From Gordonia liuliyuniae (GTDB lineage: Bacteria; Actinomycetota; Actinomycetes; Mycobacteriales; Mycobacteriaceae), in assembly GCF_021739025.1 (NCBI RefSeq), contig NZ_JAKKOT010000007.1, positions 310,001-374,000 of the forward strand: a stretch of 64,000 nucleotides of DNA, in the 5' to 3' direction. Position numbers and translations under genes: made by a program. The notes below the pieces were generated by a model. The model worked only from the letters and a program-made list of their open reading frames with translations, was not told the origin of the DNA and did no database searches. Shown here piece by piece: positions 25,973-35,501 of this stretch. Positions within the stretch are counted from its first letter, which is position 1; every line of letters begins with the position of its first letter.

Positions 25973-26074
25973 ATTCGCGAACTCCAGTCGAGTGTCATTC
26001 GCGCGGTTTCAGGCGAACATCTGTCATCATCCACCCCCGCGGTTGTGAGCAAGCATACAGGGCGATCAATCCTG

Positions 26075-26593
26075 TTACGTACCGGATTCGTCCGAACGTG
26101 TACCCGGGGCCTCGTCGCGGAGCTTCGCGGCGACACGTTCGGCGATGTCTTCGACGGCGTCCTCCAGTTCGCGGCGCAGATAGTCGCGGGTCACGGTGTC
26201 GCCCACGGCGAGTCGGACCGCAGCGAGTTCGCGCGCGAGGAACTCGGTGTCGTCTTTGGTTTGCGCGGCTCGACGACGGTCCTCGTCGAGCGAGATCCGG
26301 TCGCGATTCTCTTGTCGATTCTGGGCGAGCAGGATCAGCGGCGCCGCATACGCGGCCTGTGTCGAGAACGCCAGGTTGAGCAGGATGAACGGGTACGGAT
26401 CCCACTCGAACGCGAAGACGCCGATGTTGAGGAAGATCCAGATGATGACGACGATCGTCTGAATCGCGAGGTACCGCCCGGTGCCGAGGAACCGGGCGAC
26501 GCGCTCGCTGTAGACGCCGACGACGTCCGAGTCGAGATTCAGCCGGAAGCGTCGCCGGGTGTCGGCAGGCGTGTCGAGGTGGCGGGGGCTCAT
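26075..26593 (-). CDS. DUF1003 membrane protein
   Basis: A 172-residue protein with two adjacent membrane helices (YLAIQTIVVIIWIFLNIGVF and FILLNLAFSTQAAYAAPLILL) followed by the family motif AQNRQENRDR and a charged helical C-terminus that likely forms a coiled coil. ATG 26593 overlaps the TGA of the CBS/MgtE-N gene (ATGA), so they are made together, as in M. tuberculosis Rv1231c-Rv1232c. The function is not known; the neighbour suggests a link to divalent cation handling. Confidence 0.88.
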   Translation of the reverse strand: MSPRHLDTPADTRRRFRLNLDSDVVGVYSERVARFLGTGRYLAIQTIVVIIWIFLNIGVFAFEWDPYPFILLNLAFSTQAAYAAPLILLAQNRQENRDRISLDEDRRRAAQTKDDTEFLARELAAVRLAVGDTVTRDYLRRELEDAVEDIAERVAAKLRDEAPGTRSDESGT

Positions 26594-27870
26594 CGGATGT
26601 GGCCTTCGAGATCGTTCTCGCGCCAGTCTCTGGGCAGCAGCGCGTCCAAGAGGTCGTCGACCTGGACGGCGCCGAGGAGGTGCGAGGTGTCGTCGACGAC
26701 GGGCGCGCACACGAGGTTGTAGGTGGCGAAGAACCGGCTCATCGTCTCCAATGAGTCGTCGGGGTGCAGGCGCGGCATCTCTGCGTCGAGGATGCCGCCG
26801 ATGAGGTCGGCGGGCGGTTCGCGCAGCAGCCGTTGGATGTGCACGGCGCCGAGGAACTTGCCCGTCGGAGTGTTGGTGGGCGGTCGGACGACGAAGATCA
26901 TGCTGGCGGCCGCCGAGTTGATGTCGGGGTTGCGGATGCGGGCGAGCGCCTCGGATACGGTCGCGGTCGCGGTGAGGATCAGCGGTTCGGGCGTCATCAC
27001 ACCGCCCGCGGTGTCCGGAGAGTGCAGGAGCAGTCGCCGGACCGACTCGGACTCCTCGGGGTCCATTCGCGCCAGTAGCGCTTCGGCCTCCGAGGCCGGG
27101 AGCTCGGCGACGAGGTCGGCGACGTCGTCGGGATCCATCGCTTCGAGGACGTCGCCCGCACGCTCGGGTTTGAGGCTGGCGAGCACCGCGCTCTGGTCGT
27201 CGGTCGGCAACTCCTGCAGGATGTCGGCGAGCCGCCCGTCCTCGAGTGCCGCGGCGATCTCGTTGCGTCGCTTCGCCGGGAGCTCGCGCAGCGCGTTGGC
27301 GACGTCGGCGGGACGCATGTCTTCGAACTGCGCGAGCGCACGTTCCACGCCCTGCCCGACGCGGGCCAGCTCGAGTCGGCTCATGCCGACGACGTGGCGC
27401 CACTCGATGATCAGTGTCTCGCCGCGACGTCGAAGGCCCTTACGGGTGGAACGGACGGCGACGCGAGTGACCATCCAGTCACGGTTGCGGTTGCGTTCGA
27501 TCGCGAGGTCGACGACGGTCAGGTCGACACCGTGCAACTCCGGATAGTCGGGGTCGTCGGTGCGGACCATGCTGTCGAGGACCTGGCCGATGGCGAGCGC
27601 CTCGTTCGGGCGGACGCTGAGCTTGCGCAAGTTCACATGCCCGGTCGTCAGCGTCACGGCGTCGGGTTCGATGCTCGTGACCCGCAGCATCGGCACGAAG
27701 ATCCGGCGTCGAGTCGTCAGCTCGACGGCGAGACCGAGCGCGCGGGGCTGTTGGCCGGGCAGATGCATCGAGATGACGACGTCACGTACGCGGCCGATCG
27801 ATTCACCGTCCGGACCGAGGACCGCGAGGCCGACTAGTCTGGCCACAAAGACCTTCTGGGCAGGCATCAT
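26590..27870 (-). CDS. Cytosolic MgtE-N/CBS-domain protein without the transporter part
   Basis: A 426-residue protein. A PRC-barrel-like domain (about 5-85: LVGLAVLGPDGESIGRVRDVVI) is followed by a second barrel-like segment, an MgtE N-terminal superhelix (ALRELPAKRRNEIAAALEDGR, LEAMDPDDVADLVAELP) and two CBS motifs (VMTPEPLILTATATVSEAL and the C-terminal AVQVDDLLDALLPRDW). The magnesium channel membrane domain of MgtE is missing, so this is a sensor or adaptor rather than a channel. ATG at 27870 or 27867. It is coupled to the DUF1003 gene and divergent from the stress protein gene. Confidence 0.87.
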   Translation of the reverse strand: MMPAQKVFVARLVGLAVLGPDGESIGRVRDVVISMHLPGQQPRALGLAVELTTRRRIFVPMLRVTSIEPDAVTLTTGHVNLRKLSVRPNEALAIGQVLDSMVRTDDPDYPELHGVDLTVVDLAIERNRNRDWMVTRVAVRSTRKGLRRRGETLIIEWRHVVGMSRLELARVGQGVERALAQFEDMRPADVANALRELPAKRRNEIAAALEDGRLADILQELPTDDQSAVLASLKPERAGDVLEAMDPDDVADLVAELPASEAEALLARMDPEESESVRRLLLHSPDTAGGVMTPEPLILTATATVSEALARIRNPDINSAAASMIFVVRPPTNTPTGKFLGAVHIQRLLREPPADLIGGILDAEMPRLHPDDSLETMSRFFATYNLVCAPVVDDTSHLLGAVQVDDLLDALLPRDWRENDLEGHIR

Positions 27871-27936
27871 GTCTACAAGCCTAGGAGACACAGCGCAGAA
27901 GCGAACGCCCGGAACGTTTGTGACAGGAGTGAAGTG

Positions 27937-28416
27937 ATGACTAACCCGATGCGACAGACGCCCGGACTGCCGACGCCGCCGAAGGGGTGGCCGGTCGGGT
28001 CGTACGACACGTACGAGCAGGCGCAGCGTGCCGTCGACCATCTTTCGGACAACCACTTCCACGTAGAGAACCTGACGATCGTCGGTGTGGACCTGATGCA
28101 GGTGGAGCGCGTATTGGGCCGTCTCACCTGGGGGAAGGTGATCGGCGGCGGAATCGTGTCGGGCGCCTGGCTCGGCCTGTTCCTCGGTGCGTTGATCAGT
28201 TTCTTCTCGTCGGACAACCCATGGGTGCCGATCGTGTACGGCGTCATCGCTGGCATGGTCTTCGGTCTGATCTCGGCCGCGATCCCGTACGCGGCGAGTC
28301 GCGGCCAGCGTGACTTCACGTCGTCGATGCAATTGGTCGCAGGACGGTACGACGTGCTGTGCGACCCGAAGACGGCCGAGCAGGCTCGGGACATGCTCGC
28401 CCGCCTCGCGATCTAG
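27937..28416 (+). CDS. General stress protein 17M-like membrane protein
   Basis: A 159-residue protein. The N-terminal part (GSYDTYEQAQRAVDHLSDNHFHVENLTIVG) matches the fold of the general stress protein 17M/YflT family, and two glycine-rich membrane helices follow (VIGGGIVSGAWLGLFLGALI and IVYGVIAGMVFGLISAAIP). AGGAG stands 7 bases before ATG 27937. The counterpart in M. tuberculosis is Rv1234, upstream of lpqY as here. Its role is unknown. Confidence 0.85.
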   Translation: MTNPMRQTPGLPTPPKGWPVGSYDTYEQAQRAVDHLSDNHFHVENLTIVGVDLMQVERVLGRLTWGKVIGGGIVSGAWLGLFLGALISFFSSDNPWVPIVYGVIAGMVFGLISAAIPYAASRGQRDFTSSMQLVAGRYDVLCDPKTAEQARDMLARLAI

Positions 28417-28458
28417 ACACCGCCGAATCTAGACACCGCCGCATCTAGAACGCCGCCG
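28411..28458. repeat. Three 16-bp tandem units at the end of the stress protein gene
   Basis: Units start at 28411, 28427 and 28443 with the pattern ATCTAGACACCGCCGA; the third has lost one base and gained another. The first unit contains the gene's last codon and TAG stop, and each copy repeats that ATC-TAG, so the array multiplies the stop codon. It occupies part of the gap before lpqY. Confidence 0.8.
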
Positions 28459-28539
28459 GGCTCGTGTTCGTGATCGGTCCGAACACATACGCACGGGATG
28501 TGCGGTGTGTCACTCACCGGTGCGATACCCTACTCGCAC

Positions 28540-28558
28540 ATCGGCTTTCAAAGCCGAT
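28540..28558. promoter_or_regulatory. 19-bp perfect palindrome upstream of lpqY (candidate operator)
   Basis: ATCGGCTTTCAAAGCCGAT is a perfect palindrome around a central C. It lies 27 bases before the lpqY start and about 10 bases after a TACCCT box at 28527-28532, the position expected for a repressor site. A LacI-like repressor responding to trehalose or its products is one possibility. Confidence 0.55.
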
Positions 28559-28584
28559 TTGCGACGGTAGGAGGCTTGGCGGGT

Positions 28585-30063
28585 ATGCGACCAGAGGATT
28601 CCTCCGGCGACGGGATCGGTGCTAGCCCACCGCGTCGACGCCGGTTGTGGACGAAATTGGCGATTGCAGGGATCGCCGCTGCGGTGACGGCGCCCATGCT
28701 GACCGCGTGCGGTTCGGACTACGAGCAGGGCGTCATCAACATGTACGCCGCGGCCGACGGCTTCGACTACATCGACGAAGTCGCGCAGAGGTGCAGCGCC
28801 GACTCGAACGGCGAGTACAGGATCGCGATGCACATGCTGCCGAAGGAAGCCGACATGCAGCGGCTCCAATTGGCGCGACGACTCGCAGGCAACGACTCGG
28901 GTCTGGATCTGATGGCGATGGACGTCGTGTGGACCGCCGAGTTCGCGGACGCCGGCTGGGCGGTGCGGGTCCCGGACGACATCGCCGAGAAGACCCGGCA
29001 GATATCGCTCGCGGGCCCGGTGGAGACCGTCGAATGGAAACGCGACGACGACACCGCGAAGAGCCTCTACGCGATCCCGTTGTGGGCCAACACCCAGATG
29101 CTCTGGTACCGACCGGAACTCATGAAGGAGACCATCGACACGACGACGGCTCCGACCACGTGGCAGGGCATGCTCGACGACGCGGCGAAGATCAAGGACG
29201 CGGGCGGGCCGGCGGCGATCCTGCTGCAGGCCAAGCAGTACGAGGGCCTTATGGTGTGGTTCAACTCGCTCCTGGAGTCAGCAGGCGGTGAAGTCCTCGA
29301 CCCGAACGATCCGTCGAAGGTGACGCTGACCGATACGCCGGAACACCGTGCGGCGACCGTCGAAGCGTTGACCGTGATGCGTCAGGTCGCGACCGCGCCG
29401 GGTTCGGACCCGTCGATCTCCAACTCCGACGAGGGCACCGCCCGAACCGACATGGAGGCAGGCAAAGGGGCGTTCGAGATCAACTGGCCGTTCGTCTTCG
29501 CGGGCATCAAGGAGAACGGTGCGGCGGGTGAAGCCAAGATCATGGGCGATTCGCTGACCGGTTTCAAGGACATCATCGACGCGACCGCCGACGATCCGAC
29601 CGATCCGCGCATCGCGAAGGTCAACGACGCGACCCGCAAGAAGTTCGACTTCGCCGCCTACCCGGGGATCACCTCGGGCAAGACCGCGAAGTCGACGCCG
29701 GGCGGTTTCAACCTTGCTGTCGCGTCGACGTCCAAGCAGCAGGATCTGGCGTTCAAGGCGGCATCGTGTCTCACCGATGAACAGGCGCAGAAGGTGTACG
29801 CGGTGCGCGGCGGAACGCCGCCGACCATCGCGTCGCTGTACGAGGACGCCGACTTCCAACTCGCGTATCCGATGTACGAGATCATCCGCCGCCAACTCGA
29901 CGAGGGCGCCGCGCCACGGCCGGCGACTCCGCGATACCAGGACATGTCGACGGCGATCACTGCGACGCTCAGCCCGGTGGGGCAGTGGAATCCCGAAAGC
30001 AAGGCCGATGAGCTGGGCAAAGTCGCACAGAGTGCTATCGACGGGGAGGGGATCGTCCCGTGA
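28585..30063 (+). CDS. lpqY: Trehalose-binding lipoprotein LpqY
   Basis: LpqY is the solute-binding lipoprotein of the LpqY-SugABC importer that recycles trehalose released when mycolates are transferred from trehalose monomycolate. From ATG 28585 (GGAGG 12 bases upstream) it has 492 residues: a basic N-terminus, hydrophobic stretch and lipobox MLTAC, then a two-lobe sugar-binding fold (LLQAKQYEGLMVWFNSLLESAGG, KGAFEINWPFVFAG, TPGGFNLAVASTSKQQDLA). Gene order lpqY-sugA-sugB-sugC is complete and matches M. tuberculosis Rv1235-Rv1238. Confidence 0.94.
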   Translation: MRPEDSSGDGIGASPPRRRRLWTKLAIAGIAAAVTAPMLTACGSDYEQGVINMYAAADGFDYIDEVAQRCSADSNGEYRIAMHMLPKEADMQRLQLARRLAGNDSGLDLMAMDVVWTAEFADAGWAVRVPDDIAEKTRQISLAGPVETVEWKRDDDTAKSLYAIPLWANTQMLWYRPELMKETIDTTTAPTTWQGMLDDAAKIKDAGGPAAILLQAKQYEGLMVWFNSLLESAGGEVLDPNDPSKVTLTDTPEHRAATVEALTVMRQVATAPGSDPSISNSDEGTARTDMEAGKGAFEINWPFVFAGIKENGAAGEAKIMGDSLTGFKDIIDATADDPTDPRIAKVNDATRKKFDFAAYPGITSGKTAKSTPGGFNLAVASTSKQQDLAFKAASCLTDEQAQKVYAVRGGTPPTIASLYEDADFQLAYPMYEIIRRQLDEGAAPRPATPRYQDMSTAITATLSPVGQWNPESKADELGKVAQSAIDGEGIVP

Positions 30064-31460
30064 CCAGTGACGACAACGATGAGCCGACCAATCGGGGCGG
30101 TCTCACACCGCACGGTGACGGTCCGGACACGAGCCCGGGACGCCACGCGCGTCCCGAGGACCGTGCGCCGGAGCGGCCCGTAGAACAGACCGGCCCGATC
30201 CCCACCGTCCACTCGGACGTGTGGGTGGCGCCGGGTACCGAGCCGACGCGGCCGACGGCGACTCCGCCGGAGACTCGGACCGTCGTCCCGGAGCCCAAGC
30301 AGACCCCGGTGTCGCCGCAAGCCGCGGAACCGCGACCGGAGTCGGAACAGCCCCAGCAGCAAACCCCCCAGCAGGAAACCCCCCGCCCACCGACCCCGCA
30401 CCAGGCGCCCGCGCCCGGCGTGCGGCCCGCCGTGGACGCACCACGCAACCCGGTTCAGGAGCGACGGCCGGCACCTGCGCGTGCCGGGTCGGCGATGGCC
30501 ATGTCGGACATTCTCGAAGTCGAACGTCCCGCAGAGGCGGCGCCGCAGACGGTCGGGGCCAAGCAGTCCGGGGTTACGAAGTCCGGACGCAAGTCGTCCG
30601 AACGCCGGCTCGCCTTCCTGCTCGCGGGTCCGGCGGCGCTGGTGATGCTCGTCGTCACCGGATACCCGATCCTCTATTCGATCTGGCTGTCGTTCACCGA
30701 CGAGAACCTGCGCGAACCGGGTTCGGGAAGCTTCGTCGGGTTCAGCAACTACGGCACGGTCTTGGGTAGCGGTTACTGGTGGACCGCCCTCTGGGTGACG
30801 GCCTACATAACGGTGATCTCGGTGATCATCGAACTCGTCATCGGTATGGCGATCGCGCTGGTCATGCACCGCGCGATGTTCGGCAGAGGCCTGGTGCGCA
30901 CCGTCGTGTTGATCCCGTACGGCATCGTGACCGTGGCCGCCGCGATCTCGTGGAAGTACGCGTGGACGCCGGGCACCGGCTACCTCGTCAACCTGTTACC
31001 GGACGGGTCGACGCCGTTGACCAGTCAGATGCCTGCGCTGTCGGTGATCATCCTCGCCGAAGTGTGGAAGACGACGCCATTCATGGCGCTGCTGCTGCTG
31101 GCCGGACTGGCGTTGGTGCCGGACGACCTGCTCAAGGCCGCGCAGGTGGACGGTGCGGGCGCCTGGACGCGGCTGGTCAAGGTGATCCTGCCGTTGATGA
31201 AACCGGCGATCCTCGTCGCGCTGCTGTTCCGCACGCTCGACGCCTTCCGCGTCTTCGACAACATCTACGTCTTGACGTCGGGCAACCACGACACGGGATC
31301 GGTGTCGATGCTCGGCTACAACAACTTGTTCAAAGCGTTCAACCTCGGCACCGGGTCGGCGATCAGCGTCTTGATCTTCTTGTGTGTCGCGGTGATCGCG
31401 ATCGTGTTCATCAAGGGATTCGGCGCTTCGGCGCCCGGTTCCGACGACGAGGGGAGGTAG
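30060..31460 (+). CDS. sugA: Trehalose ABC importer permease SugA with a long disordered N-terminal extension
   Basis: The membrane part (about residues 185-466) is a MalF-type permease: six helices, starting [20 protein letters not shown], and the EAA loop [24 protein letters not shown] that contacts SugC. Before it are about 180 residues rich in Pro, Gln, Glu and Arg with no fold. Known SugA proteins are about 300 residues, so this extension is unusual. GTG 30060 overlaps the lpqY stop (GTGA), and the frame of the extension is open with the local codon pattern, so it appears to be translated. Confidence 0.92.
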   Translation: MTSDDNDEPTNRGGLTPHGDGPDTSPGRHARPEDRAPERPVEQTGPIPTVHSDVWVAPGTEPTRPTATPPETRTVVPEPKQTPVSPQAAEPRPESEQPQQQTPQQETPRPPTPHQAPAPGVRPAVDAPRNPVQERRPAPARAGSAMAMSDILEVERPAEAAPQTVGAKQSGVTKSGRKSSERRLAFLLAGPAALVMLVVTGYPILYSIWLSFTDENLREPGSGSFVGFSNYGTVLGSGYWWTALWVTAYITVISVIIELVIGMAIALVMHRAMFGRGLVRTVVLIPYGIVTVAAAISWKYAWTPGTGYLVNLLPDGSTPLTSQMPALSVIILAEVWKTTPFMALLLLAGLALVPDDLLKAAQVDGAGAWTRLVKVILPLMKPAILVALLFRTLDAFRVFDNIYVLTSGNHDTGSVSMLGYNNLFKAFNLGTGSAISVLIFLCVAVIAIVFIKGFGASAPGSDDEGR

Positions 31461-31467
31461 CGGGAGA

Positions 31468-32298
31468 ATGAATGCTCTCAATCGTCGCCGCGCCGGATGG
31501 CTGATCGCGAACACCTTGGTGGTGCTGTACGCGATCATTCCGCTGTGGTGGATCATCAGCCTGTCGTTCAAGAGCCCGGGCACCGTCACTGACGGCAACT
31601 TCATCCCGACCTCGTGGACGTTCGAGAACTACCGCAGCATCTTCGACACCGGGTTCTTCACCTCGGGCCTCATCAACTCGATCGGCATCGGCCTCATCTC
31701 GACGTTCATCGCGGTCCTGCTCGGCACGATGGCCGCGTACGCCATCGCGCGTCTGGAGTTCCCCGGCAAGAAGCTGCTCGTGGGCGCTGCACTGCTGATC
31801 GCGATGTTCCCGCAGATCTCACTCGTCACCCCGCTGTTCAACATCGAGCGGAGCATCGGCCTGTTCGACACGTGGCCCGGCCTGATCATTCCGTACGTGG
31901 CGTTCGCGTTGCCGTTGGCGATCTACATCCTGTCCGCGTTCTTCCGCGAGATCCCGTGGGAGCTCGAGAAGGCGGCGCAGATGGACGGTGCGTCGCCCGG
32001 GCAGGCGTTCCGCCGGGTGATCCTGCCGCTCGCTGCGCCGGGCGTGGTGACCGCCTCGATCCTCGTATTCGTGTTCGCCTGGAACGATCTGCTCCTGGCT
32101 CTGTCGTTGACGTCGACCGAACGCGCGCAGACCGCGCCCGTCGCGATCGCCAACTTCACCGGTGTCAGTCAGTTCGAGGAACCGACCGGCGCCATCGCGG
32201 CGGCGGCCGTCGTCATCACAATTCCGATCATCATCTTCGTGCTCTTCTTCCAACGCCGTATCGTGGCCGGGCTGACCTCCGGCGCCGTGAAGGGATAA
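31468..32298 (+). CDS. sugB: Trehalose ABC importer permease SugB
   Basis: A 276-residue MalG-type permease. Six helices are visible, from [21 protein letters not shown] to [16 protein letters not shown], with the EAA loop [26 protein letters not shown] before the fifth helix and the C-terminal [15 protein letters not shown] typical of the family. GGGAG sits just before ATG 31468, 8 bases after the SugA stop. It pairs with SugA to form the trehalose channel. Confidence 0.95.
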   Translation: MNALNRRRAGWLIANTLVVLYAIIPLWWIISLSFKSPGTVTDGNFIPTSWTFENYRSIFDTGFFTSGLINSIGIGLISTFIAVLLGTMAAYAIARLEFPGKKLLVGAALLIAMFPQISLVTPLFNIERSIGLFDTWPGLIIPYVAFALPLAIYILSAFFREIPWELEKAAQMDGASPGQAFRRVILPLAAPGVVTASILVFVFAWNDLLLALSLTSTERAQTAPVAIANFTGVSQFEEPTGAIAAAAVVITIPIIIFVLFFQRRIVAGLTSGAVKG

Positions 32299-32301
32299 CC
32301 C

Positions 32302-33471
32302 ATGGCCGACATCGTTCTGGACAACGTTTCCAAGCAGTACCCGGACGGCTCGACCGCCGTGCACGGCATCGACCTGCAGATCGCCGAAGGCGAGTTCATC
32401 ATCCTGGTCGGACCGTCGGGCTGTGGCAAGTCGACGACTCTGAACATGATCGCCGGTCTCGAGGACATCACGTCCGGCGAACTCCGGATCGGGGGCGCTC
32501 GCGTCAACGAGACGGCGCCGAAGGACCGTGACATCGCGATGGTCTTTCAGAGCTACGCGCTCTACCCGCACATGACGGTGCGCGAGAACATCGCGTTCCC
32601 GCTGACACTGGCAAAGAAGTCGAAGGACGAGATCGCGGCGAAGGTCGACGAGGCCGCCCGCATCCTCGACCTGGGCGAGTATCTCGACCGCAAACCCGCG
32701 AATCTGTCCGGCGGCCAGCGGCAGCGCGTCGCGATGGGCCGGGCGATCGTCCGCTCGCCGAAGGCGTTCCTGATGGACGAGCCGTTGTCGAACCTCGACG
32801 CGAAGCTCCGTGTGCAGATGCGCACCGAGATCGCGAACCTGCAGGCCCGCCTCGGCACGACCACCGTGTACGTCACCCACGACCAGACCGAGGCGATGAC
32901 CCTCGGCGACCGCGTCGTCGTCATGCGAGCCGGGCACGTCCAACAGGTCGGGTCGCCGCAGGAGCTGTACGACAATCCGGTCAACCTGTTCGTCGCAGGC
33001 TTCATCGGCTCACCGTCGATGAACTTCATCCCGGGACGCCTCACCGCGACCGGTGTCGACACCCCGATTGGGCACGTCGAGTTCCCGGACCACGAGCAGG
33101 TGACCGGGCGGGCACGGCAGACGGGAAGCAACGGCGAGGTTCTGCTGGGGATCCGGCCCGAACATCTCGTCGACGCGGCGCTCACGCACCCCGCCGAGCT
33201 CGAACAGTTCCTCACGTTCGACATCGACGTCGATCTCGTCGAATCGATGGGGTCGGACAAGTACGTGTACTTCACGCTGAGTGCGCCCGACACCGCGAAC
33301 GCGATCCTCCACCAGCTCGCCGAGGAGTTGGGTTCGATGACGGCGGGCGGCCAGAAGGTGGCACGTCTGACGCCGTACACCGATGTCCGACGCGGCGGAA
33401 AGCTGACTCTCGCGCTGAACACGGCCCGTCTGCACGTGTTCGACACTGCGAGCGGTTCCACCCTGCGCTGA
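32302..33471 (+). CDS. sugC: Trehalose ABC importer ATPase SugC
   Basis: A 389-residue MalK-type ATPase. The ATPase domain has Walker A GPSGCGKST, the Q loop VFQSYALYPHM, signature LSGGQRQRVAMGRA, Walker B FLMDEPLSNLD and switch VTHDQTEAMTL. Residues after about 240 form the MOP/TOBE regulatory domain (FIGSPSMNFIPG, LLGIRPEHL). It begins 3 bases after sugB and closes the operon. Confidence 0.96.
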   Translation: MADIVLDNVSKQYPDGSTAVHGIDLQIAEGEFIILVGPSGCGKSTTLNMIAGLEDITSGELRIGGARVNETAPKDRDIAMVFQSYALYPHMTVRENIAFPLTLAKKSKDEIAAKVDEAARILDLGEYLDRKPANLSGGQRQRVAMGRAIVRSPKAFLMDEPLSNLDAKLRVQMRTEIANLQARLGTTTVYVTHDQTEAMTLGDRVVVMRAGHVQQVGSPQELYDNPVNLFVAGFIGSPSMNFIPGRLTATGVDTPIGHVEFPDHEQVTGRARQTGSNGEVLLGIRPEHLVDAALTHPAELEQFLTFDIDVDLVESMGSDKYVYFTLSAPDTANAILHQLAEELGSMTAGGQKVARLTPYTDVRRGGKLTLALNTARLHVFDTASGSTLR

Positions 33472-33517
33472 GTCGACCGGACCCCACCGCATCGCGGCGC
33501 CGTGCTTGACTGGTCGG

Positions 33518-34108
33518 GTGAGTTCAACTTCAGGATCGATCACCGATCGGGTGGTCAAGCATGTGGCGGGTGTCGTCGGCTCGCAGCCGCAGCGCGCGTC
33601 GGTGACCTTCCTCGGTGTGGAGCCCGTCGATGTGCTTCGATTCGTCGACGGCGACGAGGTGGTGTTCGCGACCGTCGGCTGTGCCCGCCATCCGATGCAC
33701 GACCCGAACGATCTGGCGCCCGACCCGGTCCGCGGGCCGCGCGCCGAAGCGATCGTGCGGATGCGGGCGGTCTCACCGCTTCCCGGCCTGCACAAGTCGT
33801 TGGCGACGCTGGCCGCCGCTCCCGCCGTGGAAGGCCTCGTCCTTGCCGAGGACTCGCTCGTCGACCTGCAGGAACCGCTGTGGGTTGGCGCGATCTGCTC
33901 GGCGTTCCTCTTGACCGCCGACGCGGAGATCGCCGACCTGCCGCTCGACGAACCCGCCGAGCCGGTCCACTTCCTGCGCGCCGTTCCGGTCACCGCGAAC
34001 GAGGCCGCATGGGTCCGGTTGAAAGGCGCAGCCGCGCTGCGCGACGCCTGGGTCGAAGCAGGCGTCGACATCGCCGACCCGACGAGATCCGCTGTCAACC
34101 CGAGCTGA
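33518..34108 (+). CDS. Suppressor-of-fused (SUFU)-like domain protein
   Basis: A 196-residue soluble protein. VTFLGVEPVDVLRFVDGDEVVFATVGCARHPMHDP and the later LQEPLWVGAICSAFLLTADAEIADL and VHFLRAVPVTANEAAWVRLKGAAAL resemble bacterial SUFU-domain proteins, which are common immunity-like or regulatory modules of unknown role. GTG 33518 is the likely start; a TTG at 33506 is an alternative. It lies 46 bases after sugC on the same strand, so it may be read through from the trehalose operon. The family call rests on pattern memory. Confidence 0.6.
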   Translation: MSSTSGSITDRVVKHVAGVVGSQPQRASVTFLGVEPVDVLRFVDGDEVVFATVGCARHPMHDPNDLAPDPVRGPRAEAIVRMRAVSPLPGLHKSLATLAAAPAVEGLVLAEDSLVDLQEPLWVGAICSAFLLTADAEIADLPLDEPAEPVHFLRAVPVTANEAAWVRLKGAAALRDAWVEAGVDIADPTRSAVNPS

Positions 34109-34162
34109 CCGAAACGACTCGCGCTGCCAGCCGAGACGGATAGCGCGACCGGTACGACCGGG

Positions 34163-35293
34163 TCAGAGCCAGTGGTTTCTGCGGAGGGTTCGCCACAGGG
34201 TGAAGCAGACGCAGACCATGAGAGTCAACAGGACCGGATAACTGTAGGGCCAGTGCAGTTCGGGCATGTGATCGAAGTTCATGCCGTAGATGCCGGCGAT
34301 CGCGGTGGGGACGGCGGCGATGGCCGCCCACGACGAGATCTTGCGCATGTCGGTGTTCTGCTGGATCGACACCTTCGTCGACGCGGCGTTGAGCAACGTC
34401 GTCAGGCGCTCGTCGTATTCGGCGATCAGGTCCGTCGCCTGCGTCAGGTGATCGGCGACATCGCGGAAGTGACGGCGGATCTCCTTGGCGTCCGGCGACG
34501 TGACGGGACTGTCGAATCGGACCGGGGACATGTCCGACGTCGACTTGTTGCCGGACAGCCGAGCCAACGGCATCCCGAGCGGGTAGACGGCGCGCTGCAG
34601 TTCGAGGACTTCGCGTTTGAACAGATAGACGACGTCGATGTCGACGTCGTTGTTCCTCGTGGAGAACACACGCTCCTCGATCTCGTCCACATCGGACTCC
34701 ATCTCGGAGACGACGGCAAGATAGCTGTCGACGACGCGGTCGGCGACGGCGTGCACGACGGCCGACGGCCCGAGTTTGAGATGGTCCGTCATGTGCTCGA
34801 GACGTTGGCGCACACCCGCGAGGTGGGTGTGGTCGCCGTGTCGGACCGTGATCACGAAGTCCCGGCCCGCGAGAACCATGATCTCGCCGGTCTCGACGAT
34901 GTCGTTGGCCACTTCGAGTGAATCGTGGTCGACATAACTGATCGTCCGCAGAACGAGGAACACGGTGTCGTCGTACAGTTCGAGCTTCGGTCGCTGATGC
35001 GCGTGCACCGCGTCCTCGACCATCAGCGGGTGCAGCCCGAACGCCTCGGCGACGTCGTTCATCTGCCGTTCGTCGGGCTGGTGCAGCCCGAGCCAGACGA
35101 AGCCTTCGCCGCTCTCACGGACCTGCGCGAGCGACCGCCGGAAGTCCTGCGTCCCCTGGCTACGAACGCCGTCGACGTAGACGCCGCAGTCGACGACGGC
35201 GCGTGCCGACGGTACAGGAGGCGTCGGCGGGTCGGCCGGAGCGCGTCCTGATCCACGGTTTCCCGGCTGCAACATGCGCGGAATGGAAGGCAT
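34163..35293 (-). CDS. corA: Magnesium/cobalt transporter CorA
   Basis: CorA is a pentameric Mg2+ channel. The 376-residue protein has the large cytosolic funnel domain (about 1-300) and two C-terminal membrane helices; the pore-defining YGMN motif is followed by FDHMPEL (about residue 340), and the tail ends in basic residues (RTLRRNHWL). Near AUG the sequence MPSIPRML gives a Pro-rich lead. In M. tuberculosis corA (Rv1239c) is also downstream of sugC in the opposite direction. Confidence 0.94.
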   Translation of the reverse strand: MPSIPRMLQPGNRGSGRAPADPPTPPVPSARAVVDCGVYVDGVRSQGTQDFRRSLAQVRESGEGFVWLGLHQPDERQMNDVAEAFGLHPLMVEDAVHAHQRPKLELYDDTVFLVLRTISYVDHDSLEVANDIVETGEIMVLAGRDFVITVRHGDHTHLAGVRQRLEHMTDHLKLGPSAVVHAVADRVVDSYLAVVSEMESDVDEIEERVFSTRNNDVDIDVVYLFKREVLELQRAVYPLGMPLARLSGNKSTSDMSPVRFDSPVTSPDAKEIRRHFRDVADHLTQATDLIAEYDERLTTLLNAASTKVSIQQNTDMRKISSWAAIAAVPTAIAGIYGMNFDHMPELHWPYSYPVLLTLMVCVCFTLWRTLRRNHWL

Positions 35294-35337
35294 TGTGATG
35301 ATCTTACCGATGTGAGCGCTCGCTGTAGGCCGCCACT

Positions 35338-35450
35338 TACACTCGGCAGTGCCGGTTGAACTCTCCGTCTACACCGCGGCCGCGATCAGCGTCATCATGG
35401 ATCCGCCCGGCCAGGTGCCGGTGTTCCTGTCGTTGGTGGGACGGCGGCCA
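35338..35450 (+). pseudogene. Remnant of a MarC-family membrane protein gene with its promoter
   Basis: TACACT at 35338-35343 followed by GTG at 35349 looks like an intact leaderless start. The first 34 codons read like the beginning of a MarC/YchE-type membrane protein (SVIMDPPGQVPVFLSL, compare the D-P-x-G-N/Q-x-P-x-F-L-x-L pattern of the family). After GRRP the similarity ends abruptly in Arg-rich sequence that runs into the next gene. About 180 residues of a normal MarC protein are missing, so this is most simply an internal deletion scar. The frame happens to stay open into the downstream lipoprotein. Confidence 0.5.
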
Positions 35451-35501
35451 TCGGGTTCGCCGCGACGGCGTGACCGGCCGCGTCGACTACGGTTGCATCT
35501 G

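Noticed and set aside
28411..28458. Possible CRISPR-like array
   Set aside because: The units are directly adjacent with no spacers, only 16 bp long and three in number, and no cas gene is in the window. No CRISPR array was seen anywhere in the window.
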